Below, in pieces: positions 56,224-64,000 of a stretch of DNA of 64,000 bases. The stretch's first letter is position 1, and each line of letters begins with the position of its first letter. Source of the stretch: Candidatus Pantoea deserta (GTDB lineage: Bacteria > Pseudomonadota > Gammaproteobacteria > Enterobacterales > Enterobacteriaceae); contig NZ_RMVG01000007.1 of assembly GCF_003813865.1 (NCBI RefSeq), positions 124,001-188,000 on the forward strand, written 5' to 3'. Position numbers and translations under genes: made by a program. The notes under the pieces were generated by a model. The model did no database searches and was not told the DNA's origin. It worked only from the letters and a program-made list of their open reading frames with translations.

Positions 56224-56936
56224 AGTTTTACCGTCCGTTACGCGCCATCAAGGCGATGACCTTCGACCTCGACGATACGCTCTACGACAACTATCCGGTG
56301 ATCCGCAAAACCACCGCCGAGTCGCATGCGGCCTTGCAGGCCTATCATCCGTCGCTGCGCGAGTTTACGCCGCTCGACTATCAGGCGTTGCGCGACGAGC
56401 TGCTGGCGCGCGAGCCGGATATTTATCACGACGTGTCGGAGTGGCGTCGCCGCTCCGTAGAGCTGGCGTTGCTTAACGCCGGGCTGTCGATCGAAGAGGC
56501 CAGCGCAGGCGCAGAGCAGATCATGAATGTGTTTCATCACTGGCGCAGCCAGGTGGAGATGCCGGAAGAGACGCATCAGACGCTGAAGGCGCTGGGAGAA
56601 AAGATTCCGCTGGTGGCGATCACTAACGGCAATGCGCGGCCGGAGCAGCTCGGCATCGCCGACTATTTTCAGTTCGCGCTGCGTGCCGGGCCGGACGGCC
56701 GCGCCAAGCCTTATCAGGATATGTATCATCTCGCCGCCGAGCGGCTCGGTATTGCGCCTGAGCATATCCTGCACGTTGGCGATGATCTGACCACCGACGT
56801 GGCCGGGGCGCTGCGCTGCGGCATGCAGGCCTGCTGGATCAACCTGCGCCACGGTAACCTGATGCAGATAGCCGATGCGCGTCTGCTGCCCCACGTTGAA
56901 ATTTCGCGATTGGCATCCCTGACCTCACTGTTATAA
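56220..56936 (+). CDS. yigB: HAD-family phosphatase YigB
   Basis: 238-residue HAD hydrolase dephosphorylating FMN and other small phosphates in E. coli. Motif I DLDDTLYD near residue 16, motif II ITNGNA, and motif [15 protein letters not shown] are present. It overlaps xerC by four bases, and its end carries the uvrD -10 box. Confidence 0.95.
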   Translation: MKFYRPLRAIKAMTFDLDDTLYDNYPVIRKTTAESHAALQAYHPSLREFTPLDYQALRDELLAREPDIYHDVSEWRRRSVELALLNAGLSIEEASAGAEQIMNVFHHWRSQVEMPEETHQTLKALGEKIPLVAITNGNARPEQLGIADYFQFALRAGPDGRAKPYQDMYHLAAERLGIAPEHILHVGDDLTTDVAGALRCGMQACWINLRHGNLMQIADARLLPHVEISRLASLTSLL

Positions 56937-56937
56937 T
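56910..56937 (+). promoter_or_regulatory. uvrD promoter
   Basis: -35 TTGGCA (56910-56915), a 16-base spacer and a perfect -10 TATAAT (56932-56937) that overlaps the yigB stop codon. Confidence 0.8.
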
Positions 56938-56939
56938 GG

Positions 56940-56955
56940 CTGTGGATTTATCCAG
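56940..56955. promoter_or_regulatory. LexA (SOS) box of uvrD
   Basis: CTGT-N8-CCAG, the same imperfect form as the E. coli uvrD box, placed just after the -10 so that LexA would block transcription. DNA damage induction is expected. Confidence 0.82.
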
Positions 56956-56960
56956 TCGTG

Positions 56961-57017
56961 CCCTGAATCATGCGCCTCACTGCAAGCCGAATGATTCAGG
57001 GTTCGCTTTTTGTTTTT
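56961..57017 (+). terminator. uvrD leader attenuator
   Basis: Perfect 11-bp stem CCCTGAATCAT / ATGATTCAGGG (56961-56971 and 56991-57001) with a 19-base loop, then T-rich sequence (CTTTTTGTTTTTC). It lies between the LexA box and the start codon. An attenuator is known in the E. coli uvrD leader. Confidence 0.8.
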
Positions 57018-57035
57018 CTTTAGTGAACGGTGCTT

Positions 57036-59198
57036 ATGGACGTTTCTGATCTGCTCGACGGTTTGAATGACAAACAGCGCGAGGCCGTAGCGGCTCCGCG
57101 CAGCAACCTGCTGGTGCTGGCAGGCGCGGGCAGCGGAAAAACACGCGTGCTGGTGCACCGTATCGCCTGGCTGCTGTCGGTAGAGAACTGCTCGCCCTAT
57201 TCGATTATGGCGGTGACCTTTACCAACAAAGCGGCGGCGGAGATGCGCCATCGTATAGAGCAGCTGATCGGCACCAGCCAGGGCGGCATGTGGATCGGCA
57301 CCTTCCACGGCCTCGCGCATCGTCTGCTGCGTGCGCACCACCTGGATGCGGGCCTGCCGCAGGATTTCCAGATCCTCGACAGCGAAGATCAGCTGCGCCT
57401 GCTGAAGCGTCTGATCAAGGCGATGAATCTTGATGAGAAGCAGTGGCCGGCGCGTCAGGGCATGTGGTACATCAACGGCAAAAAAGATGAAGGGCTGCGC
57501 CCGAAACATATCGAAAGCTACGGCAATCCCGTCGAACAGACCTGGCTGCGCATCTATCAGGCCTATCAGGAGGCCTGCGATCGCGCGGGACTGGTGGATT
57601 TCGCCGAGCTGCTGCTGCGCGCCCATGAGCTGTGGCTGCATAAGCCGCATATTCTCAATCACTATCGCGAGCGCTTCAGCAATATCCTGGTGGATGAGTT
57701 CCAGGATACCAACAATATTCAGTACGCCTGGATCCGCATGCTGGCGGGAGACAGCGGGCGCGTCATTATCGTCGGCGATGACGATCAGTCGATCTACGGC
57801 TGGCGCGGCGCGCAGGTCGAGAATATTCAGCGCTTTTTACAGGATTTCCCGGCGGCGGAAACCATTCGCCTTGAGCAGAACTATCGCTCTACCAATAACA
57901 TTTTGAAGTCGGCCAACGCCCTGATCGCCAATAACAATGGCCGTCTCGGTAAAGAGCTGTGGACCGACGGCACCGACGGCGATCCTATCTCGATCTACTG
58001 CGCGTTTAACGAACTGGATGAAGCGCGCTTCGTCGTGAACCGTATTAAAAGCTGGCATGAGAACGGCAACGCCTTGCAGGACTGCGCCATTCTTTACCGC
58101 AGCAACGCCCAGTCGCGCGTGCTGGAAGAGGCGCTGCTGCAAAGCAGCATGCCGTACCGCATTTATGGCGGTATGCGCTTCTTCGAGCGTCAGGAAATTA
58201 AAGACGCGCTTGCCTATTTACGTCTGATTGCCAACCGCAACGACGATGCCGCCTTTGAGCGCGTGGTGAATACGCCGACGCGCGGCGTGGGTGACCGCAC
58301 GCTGGACGTGGTGCGCCAGACCGCGCGCGAACGTCAGATGACGCTGTGGCAGGCGACGCGCGAGCTGCTGCAAACCAAAGCGCTGGCGGGGCGCGCGGCG
58401 TCGGCGCTTCAGCGCTTCTGCGAGCTGGTCGATTCCCTGGCGAGCGAAACCGCCGAGATGCCGCTGCATGTGCAGACTGACCGCGTGATTAAAGACTCGG
58501 GTCTGTGGGTCATGTATGAGCAAGAGAAGGGCGAAAAAGGCCAGGCGCGTATCGAAAACCTTGAGGAGCTGGTAACGGCCACGCGCCAGTTCAGCTATCA
58601 GGATGAAGATGAAGACCTGATGCCGCTTCAGGCGTTTTTGTCGCACGCCGCGCTGGAAGCGGGCGAAGGTCAGGCCGATAAATGGCAGGATGCGGTGCAG
58701 CTGATGACGCTACACTCCGCCAAAGGCCTTGAGTTCAGCCAGGTCTTTATCGTCGGCATGGAAGAGGGCATGTTCCCAAGCCAGATGTCGATCGATGAAG
58801 GCGGGCGTCTGGAAGAGGAGCGTCGTCTGGCCTATGTCGGCGTGACGCGCGCCATGCTGAAGCTGACGCTGACCTATGCGGAATCACGTCGGCTCTACGG
58901 CAAAGAAGTCTATCACCGGCCGTCGCGCTTTATCGGCGAGCTGCCGGAAGAGTGCATTGAAGAGGTGCGTCTGCGCGCCAGCGTCACTCGTCCTGTCAGC
59001 CATCAGCGTATGGGCACGCCGGTCACGAAAAGCGACAGCGGCTTTACCCTCGGCCAGCGCGTGAAGCACGCCAAATTCGGCGAAGGCACCATCATTAACC
59101 TGGAAGGCAGCGGTGAACACAGCCGCGTTCAGGTGGCGTTTCAGGGGCAGGGCATCAAGTGGCTGGTGGCCGCTTATGCGAAGCTGGAAACTGCTTAG
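57036..59198 (+). CDS. uvrD: DNA helicase II UvrD
   Basis: SF1A 3'-5' helicase for nucleotide excision and mismatch repair. The ATG at 57036 gives 720 residues, as in E. coli; an in-frame GTG lies six bases earlier. Walker A AGAGSGKT is at 29-36. [22 protein letters not shown] and AYVGVTRAM motifs are present, and the C-terminal Tudor-like RNA-polymerase-binding segment (KHAKFGEGTIINLEG) is intact. Confidence 0.98.
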   Translation: MDVSDLLDGLNDKQREAVAAPRSNLLVLAGAGSGKTRVLVHRIAWLLSVENCSPYSIMAVTFTNKAAAEMRHRIEQLIGTSQGGMWIGTFHGLAHRLLRAHHLDAGLPQDFQILDSEDQLRLLKRLIKAMNLDEKQWPARQGMWYINGKKDEGLRPKHIESYGNPVEQTWLRIYQAYQEACDRAGLVDFAELLLRAHELWLHKPHILNHYRERFSNILVDEFQDTNNIQYAWIRMLAGDSGRVIIVGDDDQSIYGWRGAQVENIQRFLQDFPAAETIRLEQNYRSTNNILKSANALIANNNGRLGKELWTDGTDGDPISIYCAFNELDEARFVVNRIKSWHENGNALQDCAILYRSNAQSRVLEEALLQSSMPYRIYGGMRFFERQEIKDALAYLRLIANRNDDAAFERVVNTPTRGVGDRTLDVVRQTARERQMTLWQATRELLQTKALAGRAASALQRFCELVDSLASETAEMPLHVQTDRVIKDSGLWVMYEQEKGEKGQARIENLEELVTATRQFSYQDEDEDLMPLQAFLSHAALEAGEGQADKWQDAVQLMTLHSAKGLEFSQVFIVGMEEGMFPSQMSIDEGGRLEEERRLAYVGVTRAMLKLTLTYAESRRLYGKEVYHRPSRFIGELPEECIEEVRLRASVTRPVSHQRMGTPVTKSDSGFTLGQRVKHAKFGEGTIINLEGSGEHSRVQVAFQGQGIKWLVAAYAKLETA

Positions 59199-59260
59199 TC
59201 ACCGGTTGACGACTTTTTCGTCTCAGCGTAACATGCGCGCACTATTATCAAGAGAGGACA

Positions 59261-59344
59261 ATGCCTTGGATACGCCCAGTCGATGCTGGCTCAGTCACCT
59301 GGTTACCAGGAATAACATCTAAGGCTACCTCTTTAAGCTGGTAG
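59261..59344 (+). CDS. Candidate corA leader peptide (CorL-like), 27 codons
   Basis: A short frame with a strong ribosome site (AGAGAGGA at 59251-59258) and ATG at 59261. It encodes 27 residues with three prolines in the first half (MPWIRP...WLPG) and its TAG lies within the right arm of a 9-bp hairpin (59321-59348). In Salmonella a translated leader ORF (corL) couples translation to Rho-dependent termination upstream of corA. I infer this is the equivalent by position and design; I cannot confirm residue identity. A second frame from 59232 (ending 59322) overlaps it but has a weaker ribosome site. Confidence 0.5.
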   Translation: MPWIRPVDAGSVTWLPGITSKATSLSW

Positions 59345-59348
59345 CCTT
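59321..59348 (+). promoter_or_regulatory. Hairpin in the corA leader
   Basis: Perfect stem AAGGCTACC / GGTAGCCTT with a ten-base loop, overlapping the last codons of the candidate leader peptide; no T-run follows. Ribosomes finishing the leader peptide would melt it. About 160 bases remain to the corA start; I see nothing else there. Confidence 0.6.
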
Positions 59349-59510
59349 AGCGGTTATCAGCGACCTCCCTTTTTATCCCGTCGCATGAGTCAGCACTGAT
59401 TCACCTTCTGAACGAGCGTTTCCGTATTCAGGCGTTTGCCGTGCCCGATCGGCATCTGTTCGATCGGCCAACGGCCTTGTCCCATTTAGTCTGCAATGGG
59501 GAGTATTGCT

Positions 59511-60464
59511 ATGCTGAGCGCATTTAAACTGGATCGCAGCCGCCTGACGCGTCTGGAACTGGAAGAGCAAACCGACAAACTGACCACGTCCGTCTGGGTC
59601 GATCTGATCGAGCCGGAAGAGGACGAGCGCGAGCGCGTGCAGAGCGAGCTGGGGCAGAGCCTTGCCACCCGGCCTGAACTGGAAGACATCGAAGCCTCGG
59701 CGCGTTTTTTTGAAGATGAAGACGGCCTGCACATTCACTCCTTCTTCTTTTATGAAGATGCCGAGGACCACGCGGGCAACTCCACCGTCGCCTTTACCAT
59801 TCGCGAAGGCCGCCTCTATACGCTGCGCGAGCGCGAGCTGCCGGCGTTTCGCCTTTACCGTATGCGCGCCCGCAATCAGACGCTGACCGACGGCAATGCC
59901 TTTGAGCTGCTGCTGGATCTGTTTGAGACCAAAATCGAGCAGCTGGCGGATGAAATTGAGAACATCTACAGCGCGCTGGAGAAGCTCAGCCGCGTGATTA
60001 TGGAAGGCCAGCAGGGTGAAGAGTATGACCAGGCGCTGTCGCGTCTCGCCGAGCTGGAGGATATTGGCTGGAAGGTGCGGCTGTGTCTGATGGATACCCA
60101 GCGCGCGCTCAACTTCCTGGTGCGCAAGGCGCGTCTGCCGAACAATCAGCTGGAGCAGGCGCGTGAAATCCTGCGCGACATTGAATCGCTGCTACCGCAT
60201 AACGAATCCCTGTTTCAGAAGGTGAACTTTTTGATGCAGGCAGCGATGGGTTTTATCAACATCGAGCAGAACCGTATTATCAAGATCTTCTCGGTGGTGT
60301 CGGTGGTGTTTCTGCCGCCCACGCTGGTGGCGTCCAGCTACGGTATGAACTTTGAGTTTATGCCAGAGCTGAAATGGAGCTTTGGCTATCCGGCGGCGAT
60401 TGGCCTGATGATCCTCGCGGGCCTGGCGCCTTACCTCTACTTTAAGCGCAAGAACTGGCTGTAA
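59511..60464 (+). CDS. corA: Magnesium/cobalt transporter CorA
   Basis: Pentameric inner-membrane Mg2+ channel, 317 residues (E. coli 316). The ATG at 59511 has GGGGAG seven bases upstream. The large cytosolic funnel domain ends in two C-terminal helices. The selectivity motif GMN is at residues 278-280 in YGMNFEFMP, and the basic tail KRKNWL is present. Confidence 0.98.
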   Translation: MLSAFKLDRSRLTRLELEEQTDKLTTSVWVDLIEPEEDERERVQSELGQSLATRPELEDIEASARFFEDEDGLHIHSFFFYEDAEDHAGNSTVAFTIREGRLYTLRERELPAFRLYRMRARNQTLTDGNAFELLLDLFETKIEQLADEIENIYSALEKLSRVIMEGQQGEEYDQALSRLAELEDIGWKVRLCLMDTQRALNFLVRKARLPNNQLEQAREILRDIESLLPHNESLFQKVNFLMQAAMGFINIEQNRIIKIFSVVSVVFLPPTLVASSYGMNFEFMPELKWSFGYPAAIGLMILAGLAPYLYFKRKNWL

Positions 60465-60477
60465 CGTCTCAAACCGC

Positions 60478-60499
60478 GCGGCCTGAACTTACAGGCCGC
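60478..60499 (+). terminator. Hairpin after corA
   Basis: Perfect 8-bp stem GCGGCCTG / CAGGCCGC with a six-base loop, 13 bases after the corA stop; no T-run. Confidence 0.5.
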
Positions 60500-60600
60500 A
60501 GAAACATTAACCAGCAAGTGGTCTGGTCCGAAGGGAAGCGGTCCGCGGCAAGGCCAAAAATGCCTGGAGCATGTTTCAACAACGTAAAGCGCTGGCCCGG

Positions 60601-60627
60601 ACGCACCTCAGAGATGAGGTGCGTTTT
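60601..60627 (+). terminator. Intrinsic terminator in the corA-rarD gap
   Basis: Perfect 10-bp stem ACGCACCTCA / TGAGGTGCGT with a GAGA loop and TTTT. It lies 137 bases after corA on the plus strand and may end corA read-through or an unannotated short transcript from the gap. Confidence 0.65.
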
Positions 60628-60720
60628 CGCGCGGGCCGAGCGAGCAGGGAAGCGTAAAGCAACTTTGCGAGTGGGACAGGCTCTTCGCTCAGACGTCTGA
60701 CTGACAGACGCTTTGTCACC

Positions 60721-61629
60721 CTAAACAGTCCGGCTTGCCATTCGGCGACTGCGTATCGTCGCCACCACCGCATCAAAAATAAACACCGCCAGCGCCAGCC
60801 AGATAAAGGCAAAGGTCACCATTTTGTCAGGGGTGATGGTCTCGCCGTAAAACAGCACCGCCAGCAGGAACATCAGCGTCGGGCCGAGGTACTGGAAAAA
60901 GCCGACGGTGGAGAGGCGCAGCCGCGTGCAGGCCGCGGCAAACAGCATCAGCGGAATAGTGGTCACGATGCCCGCCGCCACCAGTTTGAGGTTGAGGCTC
61001 AGTGGGTTAGCGCTCAGATGACTGGTTGCCGAATCGGCGACGCCAAACAGATAGATCGCCGCCAGCGGAAACAGCCACAGGGTCTCAATCAACATGCCGC
61101 TCTGCGCATCGACCTGAATCTTCTTACGCATCAGCCCATAAAAGGCAAAGCTCAGCGCCAGCCCCAGCGCAATAACCGGAATGGACCCAAACTGCCACAG
61201 CTGCACCAGCACGCCAAGCGTCGCCAGCAGCACCGCCAGCCACTGTAGCCGTCGGAAGCGCTCGCGCAAAAACAGCATGCCAAACACGACGTTAATCAGC
61301 GGGTTAATAAAGTAACCGAGACTGGCTTCCAGCATATGCTGATTATTTACCGCCCAGATAAACAGCAGCCAGTTGCCGCCGATGGTGACAGCGGTAAGGG
61401 CCAGCAGCAGCACCTTTTTCGGCTGCGCCAGCACGCTGCGCACCTGTTTCCAGCTGCGGCTCAGGCTGATCAGCACCAGCATAAACAGCGCCGACCAGAT
61501 AACGCGGTGCGTCATGATCTCTGTTGGCGGAACGGTTTTAACCAGCTTGAAGTAGGCCGGGGCAATGCCCCAGATAAAGTAAGCGCCGAGCGCGAAGCCA
61601 ATGCCCTGGCGAGTTTGTTGCGTGTCCAT
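60721..61629 (-). CDS. rarD: EamA-family permease RarD
   Basis: Inner-membrane protein with ten predicted helices (two EamA repeats), 302 residues from MDTQQTRQG (E. coli RarD 296). AAYFIWGIAPAYFKL-like GAYFIWGIAPAYFKL and LEASLGYFINPL are conserved. Its first implied link was to chloramphenicol sensitivity; the substrate is not known. The 18-residue upstream extension is not supported. It lies downstream of yigI on the minus strand. Confidence 0.93.
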   Translation of the reverse strand: MDTQQTRQGIGFALGAYFIWGIAPAYFKLVKTVPPTEIMTHRVIWSALFMLVLISLSRSWKQVRSVLAQPKKVLLLALTAVTIGGNWLLFIWAVNNQHMLEASLGYFINPLINVVFGMLFLRERFRRLQWLAVLLATLGVLVQLWQFGSIPVIALGLALSFAFYGLMRKKIQVDAQSGMLIETLWLFPLAAIYLFGVADSATSHLSANPLSLNLKLVAAGIVTTIPLMLFAAACTRLRLSTVGFFQYLGPTLMFLLAVLFYGETITPDKMVTFAFIWLALAVFIFDAVVATIRSRRMASRTV

Positions 61630-61675
61630 ATAGAGAGCGTCCGGTAAAAAGGCGATTTTCGCACGTCGCTGACAA

Positions 61676-62146
61676 TTAACCAATCAAATAGGTCGCGGTC
61701 GCCGTAGCGATATAGTCGCCCTGCTGGTTATGCAGCTCCACGCGCGCCACCGCCACCTTATTCCCGGCGCGCAGTAAACTGCTGGTTGCGGTAAAACGTT
61801 CGCCGCGACCGGGGCGCAGGTAATCGACGCGCATATCAATAGTGCCCATGCGCGACAGACGCTGGCGCAGCTCCTCCTCGCTAATGCTTTCGGCGCGCGT
61901 CAGAGCATTACTGACGCAAACCATTCCGGCGGCGACGTCCAGCACCGAGGCGATAACGCCGCCATGCAGGATCTGCTGCGCCGCGTTGCCGACCAGCATG
62001 GTTTTGTTGGCGAAGCTAATTTCGGCGTAGTCGCTCTCCAGCCGATCCAGCTCCAGACCGAGCGCCTGATTAAAAGGCATATGGTAAACAAAAATGTCGC
62101 CCACCATGCGGCGAGCTTCCTGCTGAGACAGCAGCACTGAAGACAT
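61676..62146 (-). CDS. yigI: Hot-dog thioesterase family protein YigI
   Basis: 156 residues (E. coli 155), PaaI-like hot-dog fold. The signature [15 protein letters not shown] and the DYLRPGRGE segment are present. A cytosolic acyl-CoA thioesterase is expected. It diverges from pldA. Confidence 0.92.
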   Translation of the reverse strand: MSSVLLSQQEARRMVGDIFVYHMPFNQALGLELDRLESDYAEISFANKTMLVGNAAQQILHGGVIASVLDVAAGMVCVSNALTRAESISEEELRQRLSRMGTIDMRVDYLRPGRGERFTATSSLLRAGNKVAVARVELHNQQGDYIATATATYLIG

Positions 62147-62332
62147 AGTGGCAATCCTGCATAAACGCCATTCAGGGCGTCAAATGTTAAAGAATTGTGT
62201 ATTCTAAGCCGTGCGCGAGAGGCTTTCCAGTTTCGCAAATCATCGCTCATCTTCCCCGCCTTTTGCGTGTAGAATGGCCTCCTTTTTAAGACTCCCCTTA
62301 CAACCAACACGCAGCCTTCATCGGAGAAAGTT

Positions 62333-63205
62333 ATGCGCAAGTATCGCGCCTTGTTAGCAGCCGCATTGTTACTTCCTGCACTGGCGCAGGCAGAGGAAGC
62401 CACTGTTAAAGATGTTCACGATACGCCTCAGGTGCGCGGCAGCATTATCGCCAACCTGCTGGAGAAGCACGACAACCCGTTCGTACTCTATCCGTATGAA
62501 AGTAACTATCTGCTCTATACCTATACCAGCGATATTAATAAAGAGGCGATCGCGTCCTATAACTGGGCAGATAACGCACGCAAAGATGAAGTGAAATTTC
62601 AGCTCAGTCTGGCATTTCCGCTGTGGCGCGGTATTCTGGGGGATAACTCGGTGCTGGCAGCCTCCTATACCCAGCGTTCATGGTGGCAGCTGTCGAACCG
62701 CGGCGAGTCTTCACCTTTCCGTGAGACCAACTATGAGCCGCAGATTTTCCTCGGCTGGGCCACGGATTATGACTTTGCGGGCTGGACGCTGCGCGATGTG
62801 GAGGTCGGCTTTAACCACGATTCCAACGGCCGCAGCGATCCGACCTCGCGCAGCTGGAACCGCGTCTATGCGCGGCTGATGGCGCAAAACGGCAACTTCC
62901 TCGCTGAAGTCAAACCCTGGTACCGCATTCCGGATAGTGAAGACGATAACCCGGACATCACCAAATATATGGGCTACTACCGCCTGAAGCTGGGCTATGT
63001 GGCGGGCGACAATATTTTCAGCGTGGAAGGCAACTACAACTGGAACACCGGCTTCGGCGGCGCGACGCTGGGCTGGAGCTATCCCATCAGCGAACACGTT
63101 CGCTTCTATACCCAGGTGTTTAGCGGTTATGGCGAGTCGCTTATCGACTATAACCACCGTCAGACGCGTGTCGGCGTCGGCGTCATGCTAAACGATCTGT
63201 TCTGA
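62333..63205 (+). CDS. pldA: Outer-membrane phospholipase A (OMPLA)
   Basis: Calcium-dependent outer-membrane phospholipase A1/A2 that helps keep lipid asymmetry. It has 290 residues (E. coli 289) with a signal peptide of about 20 residues (ends ALAQA). The active-site stretch [19 protein letters not shown] contains the His/Ser/Asn catalytic residues. GGAGA lies upstream; a candidate -10 TAGAAT is at 62280-62285. Confidence 0.97.
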   Translation: MRKYRALLAAALLLPALAQAEEATVKDVHDTPQVRGSIIANLLEKHDNPFVLYPYESNYLLYTYTSDINKEAIASYNWADNARKDEVKFQLSLAFPLWRGILGDNSVLAASYTQRSWWQLSNRGESSPFRETNYEPQIFLGWATDYDFAGWTLRDVEVGFNHDSNGRSDPTSRSWNRVYARLMAQNGNFLAEVKPWYRIPDSEDDNPDITKYMGYYRLKLGYVAGDNIFSVEGNYNWNTGFGGATLGWSYPISEHVRFYTQVFSGYGESLIDYNHRQTRVGVGVMLNDLF

Positions 63206-63230
63206 CTCTCCAGAAAACAACAGGAATACA

Positions 63231-64000
63231 GTGGCAATCTCGGCAGTACATAATCAGGAATCGCTGGCGCAGCAGGTATTGCAGGATACCTTTGGCTATC
63301 AGCATTTTCGTCCCGGCCAGCAAACCATTATTGATGCGGCGCTGAGCGGACGGGATTGTCTGGTGGTGATGCCCACCGGCGGCGGCAAATCGCTCTGCTA
63401 TCAGATCCCGGCGCTGGTGCAAGAGGGACTGACGCTGGTGGTCTCGCCGCTGATTTCCCTGATGAAAGATCAGGTCGATCAGCTGCTGGCCAACGGCGTG
63501 GCGGCGGCGTGCCTCAACTCCACGATGACGCGTGAGCAGCAGCAGCAGGTGATGGCGGACTGCCGAACCGGGCGGGTGAAGCTGCTCTACATCGCGCCTG
63601 AGCGTCTGATGATGGATAACTTCCTCGAGAGCCTGGCGCACTGGCAGCCGGCAATGCTGGCGGTTGACGAGGCGCACTGTATTTCGCAGTGGGGACACGA
63701 CTTCCGTCCTGAATATGGCGCGCTGGGCCAGCTGCGTCAGCGTTTCCCGCAGCTGCCGGTGATGGCGTTGACTGCGACCGCCGATGAAACCACGCGCAAC
63801 GACATTGTCCACCTGCTGCATATGCAGGACCCGCTGATCCAGATCAGCAGCTTCGATCGCCCCAATATTCGCTACACGCTGGTAGAAAAATTTAAGCCGA
63901 CCGATCAGCTGCTGCGCTATGTTCAGGATCAGCGTGGCAAAAGCGGCATCATTTACTGCAACAGCCGCGCTAAAGTCGAAGACACCGCCGCGCGCCTGCA
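63231..64000 (+). CDS. recQ: ATP-dependent DNA helicase RecQ, N-terminal part
   Basis: 3'-5' helicase of recombination and repair, cut by the window end after 256 codons. The start is GTG at 63231 with AGGAA upstream. [15 protein letters not shown], Walker A PTGGGKS, DEAH in [20 protein letters not shown] and ALTATAD are present. The rest of the gene (about 350 codons) lies beyond the window. Confidence 0.97.
   Translation, partial: MAISAVHNQESLAQQVLQDTFGYQHFRPGQQTIIDAALSGRDCLVVMPTGGGKSLCYQIPALVQEGLTLVVSPLISLMKDQVDQLLANGVAAACLNSTMTREQQQQVMADCRTGRVKLLYIAPERLMMDNFLESLAHWQPAMLAVDEAHCISQWGHDFRPEYGALGQLRQRFPQLPVMALTATADETTRNDIVHLLHMQDPLIQISSFDRPNIRYTLVEKFKPTDQLLRYVQDQRGKSGIIYCNSRAKVEDTAARL

Overview
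The window is a stretch of enterobacterial chromosome. Gene content, protein lengths and several regulatory sites match the Escherichia coli arrangement closely. The high G+C, the presence of two cellulose operons and a few gene losses suggest a plant- or environment-associated member of the Enterobacterales, most likely Erwiniaceae (Pantoea/Mixta/Erwinia). I cannot fix the genus from sequence alone.

Layout. (1) 1-17.9 kb is a cellulose island. It holds the 3' end of a bcsD-type operon (bcsC end, bcsD, bcsZ), then bcsEFG on the minus strand diverging from bcsRQABC on the plus strand, followed by a membrane c-di-GMP phosphodiesterase (pdeK/yhjK). (2) 18-26.5 kb holds dctA, the inactive M16 homologue yhjJ, an unplaced alpha/beta hydrolase, kdgK behind a KdgR-like palindrome, pdeH behind a clear sigma-28 promoter, and the AsmA-family gene yhjG. 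(3) 26.5-33.8 kb is ppiC, rep, gppA, rhlB, trxA, rho. (4) 34-45 kb is the enterobacterial common antigen (ECA) operon wecA-wzzE-wecB-wecC-(rffG/rffH)-wecD-wecE-wzxE-wecF-wzyE-wecG. Its rffG and rffH genes are collapsed into one in-frame 84-codon scar. (5) 45.1-46.5 kb is a tRNA operon (Arg-His-Leu-Pro), a tandem repeat made from the tRNA-Pro 3' end plus its terminator, and the small RNA gene glmZ with GlrR/sigma-54 control sites. (6) 46.5-50.5 kb is hemCDXY on the minus strand, diverging from cyaA. (7) 50.9-64 kb is cyaA, lptM, dapF, yigA, xerC, yigB, uvrD (LexA box plus attenuator), corA with a leader ORF, then rarD and yigI on the minus strand, pldA, and the 5' part of recQ.

How it fits together. 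The first 26 kb joins cellulose synthesis (BcsA PilZ, BcsE GIL c-di-GMP sensors) to two phosphodiesterases that would lower c-di-GMP, one of them under flagellar sigma-28 control; this is the usual motile/sessile switch. The ECA operon is complete except for the two enzymes making dTDP-4-keto-6-deoxyglucose, which would have to come from another locus such as rmlAB. Most remaining genes are conserved housekeeping genes.

I see no insertion sequence, prophage, CRISPR array or clearly novel multi-gene system. The points most worth checking are the rffG-rffH fusion, the tRNA-Pro tail repeat with its GNA-triloop hairpins, the mixed cellulose operon architecture, and the absence of cyaY beside cyaA.
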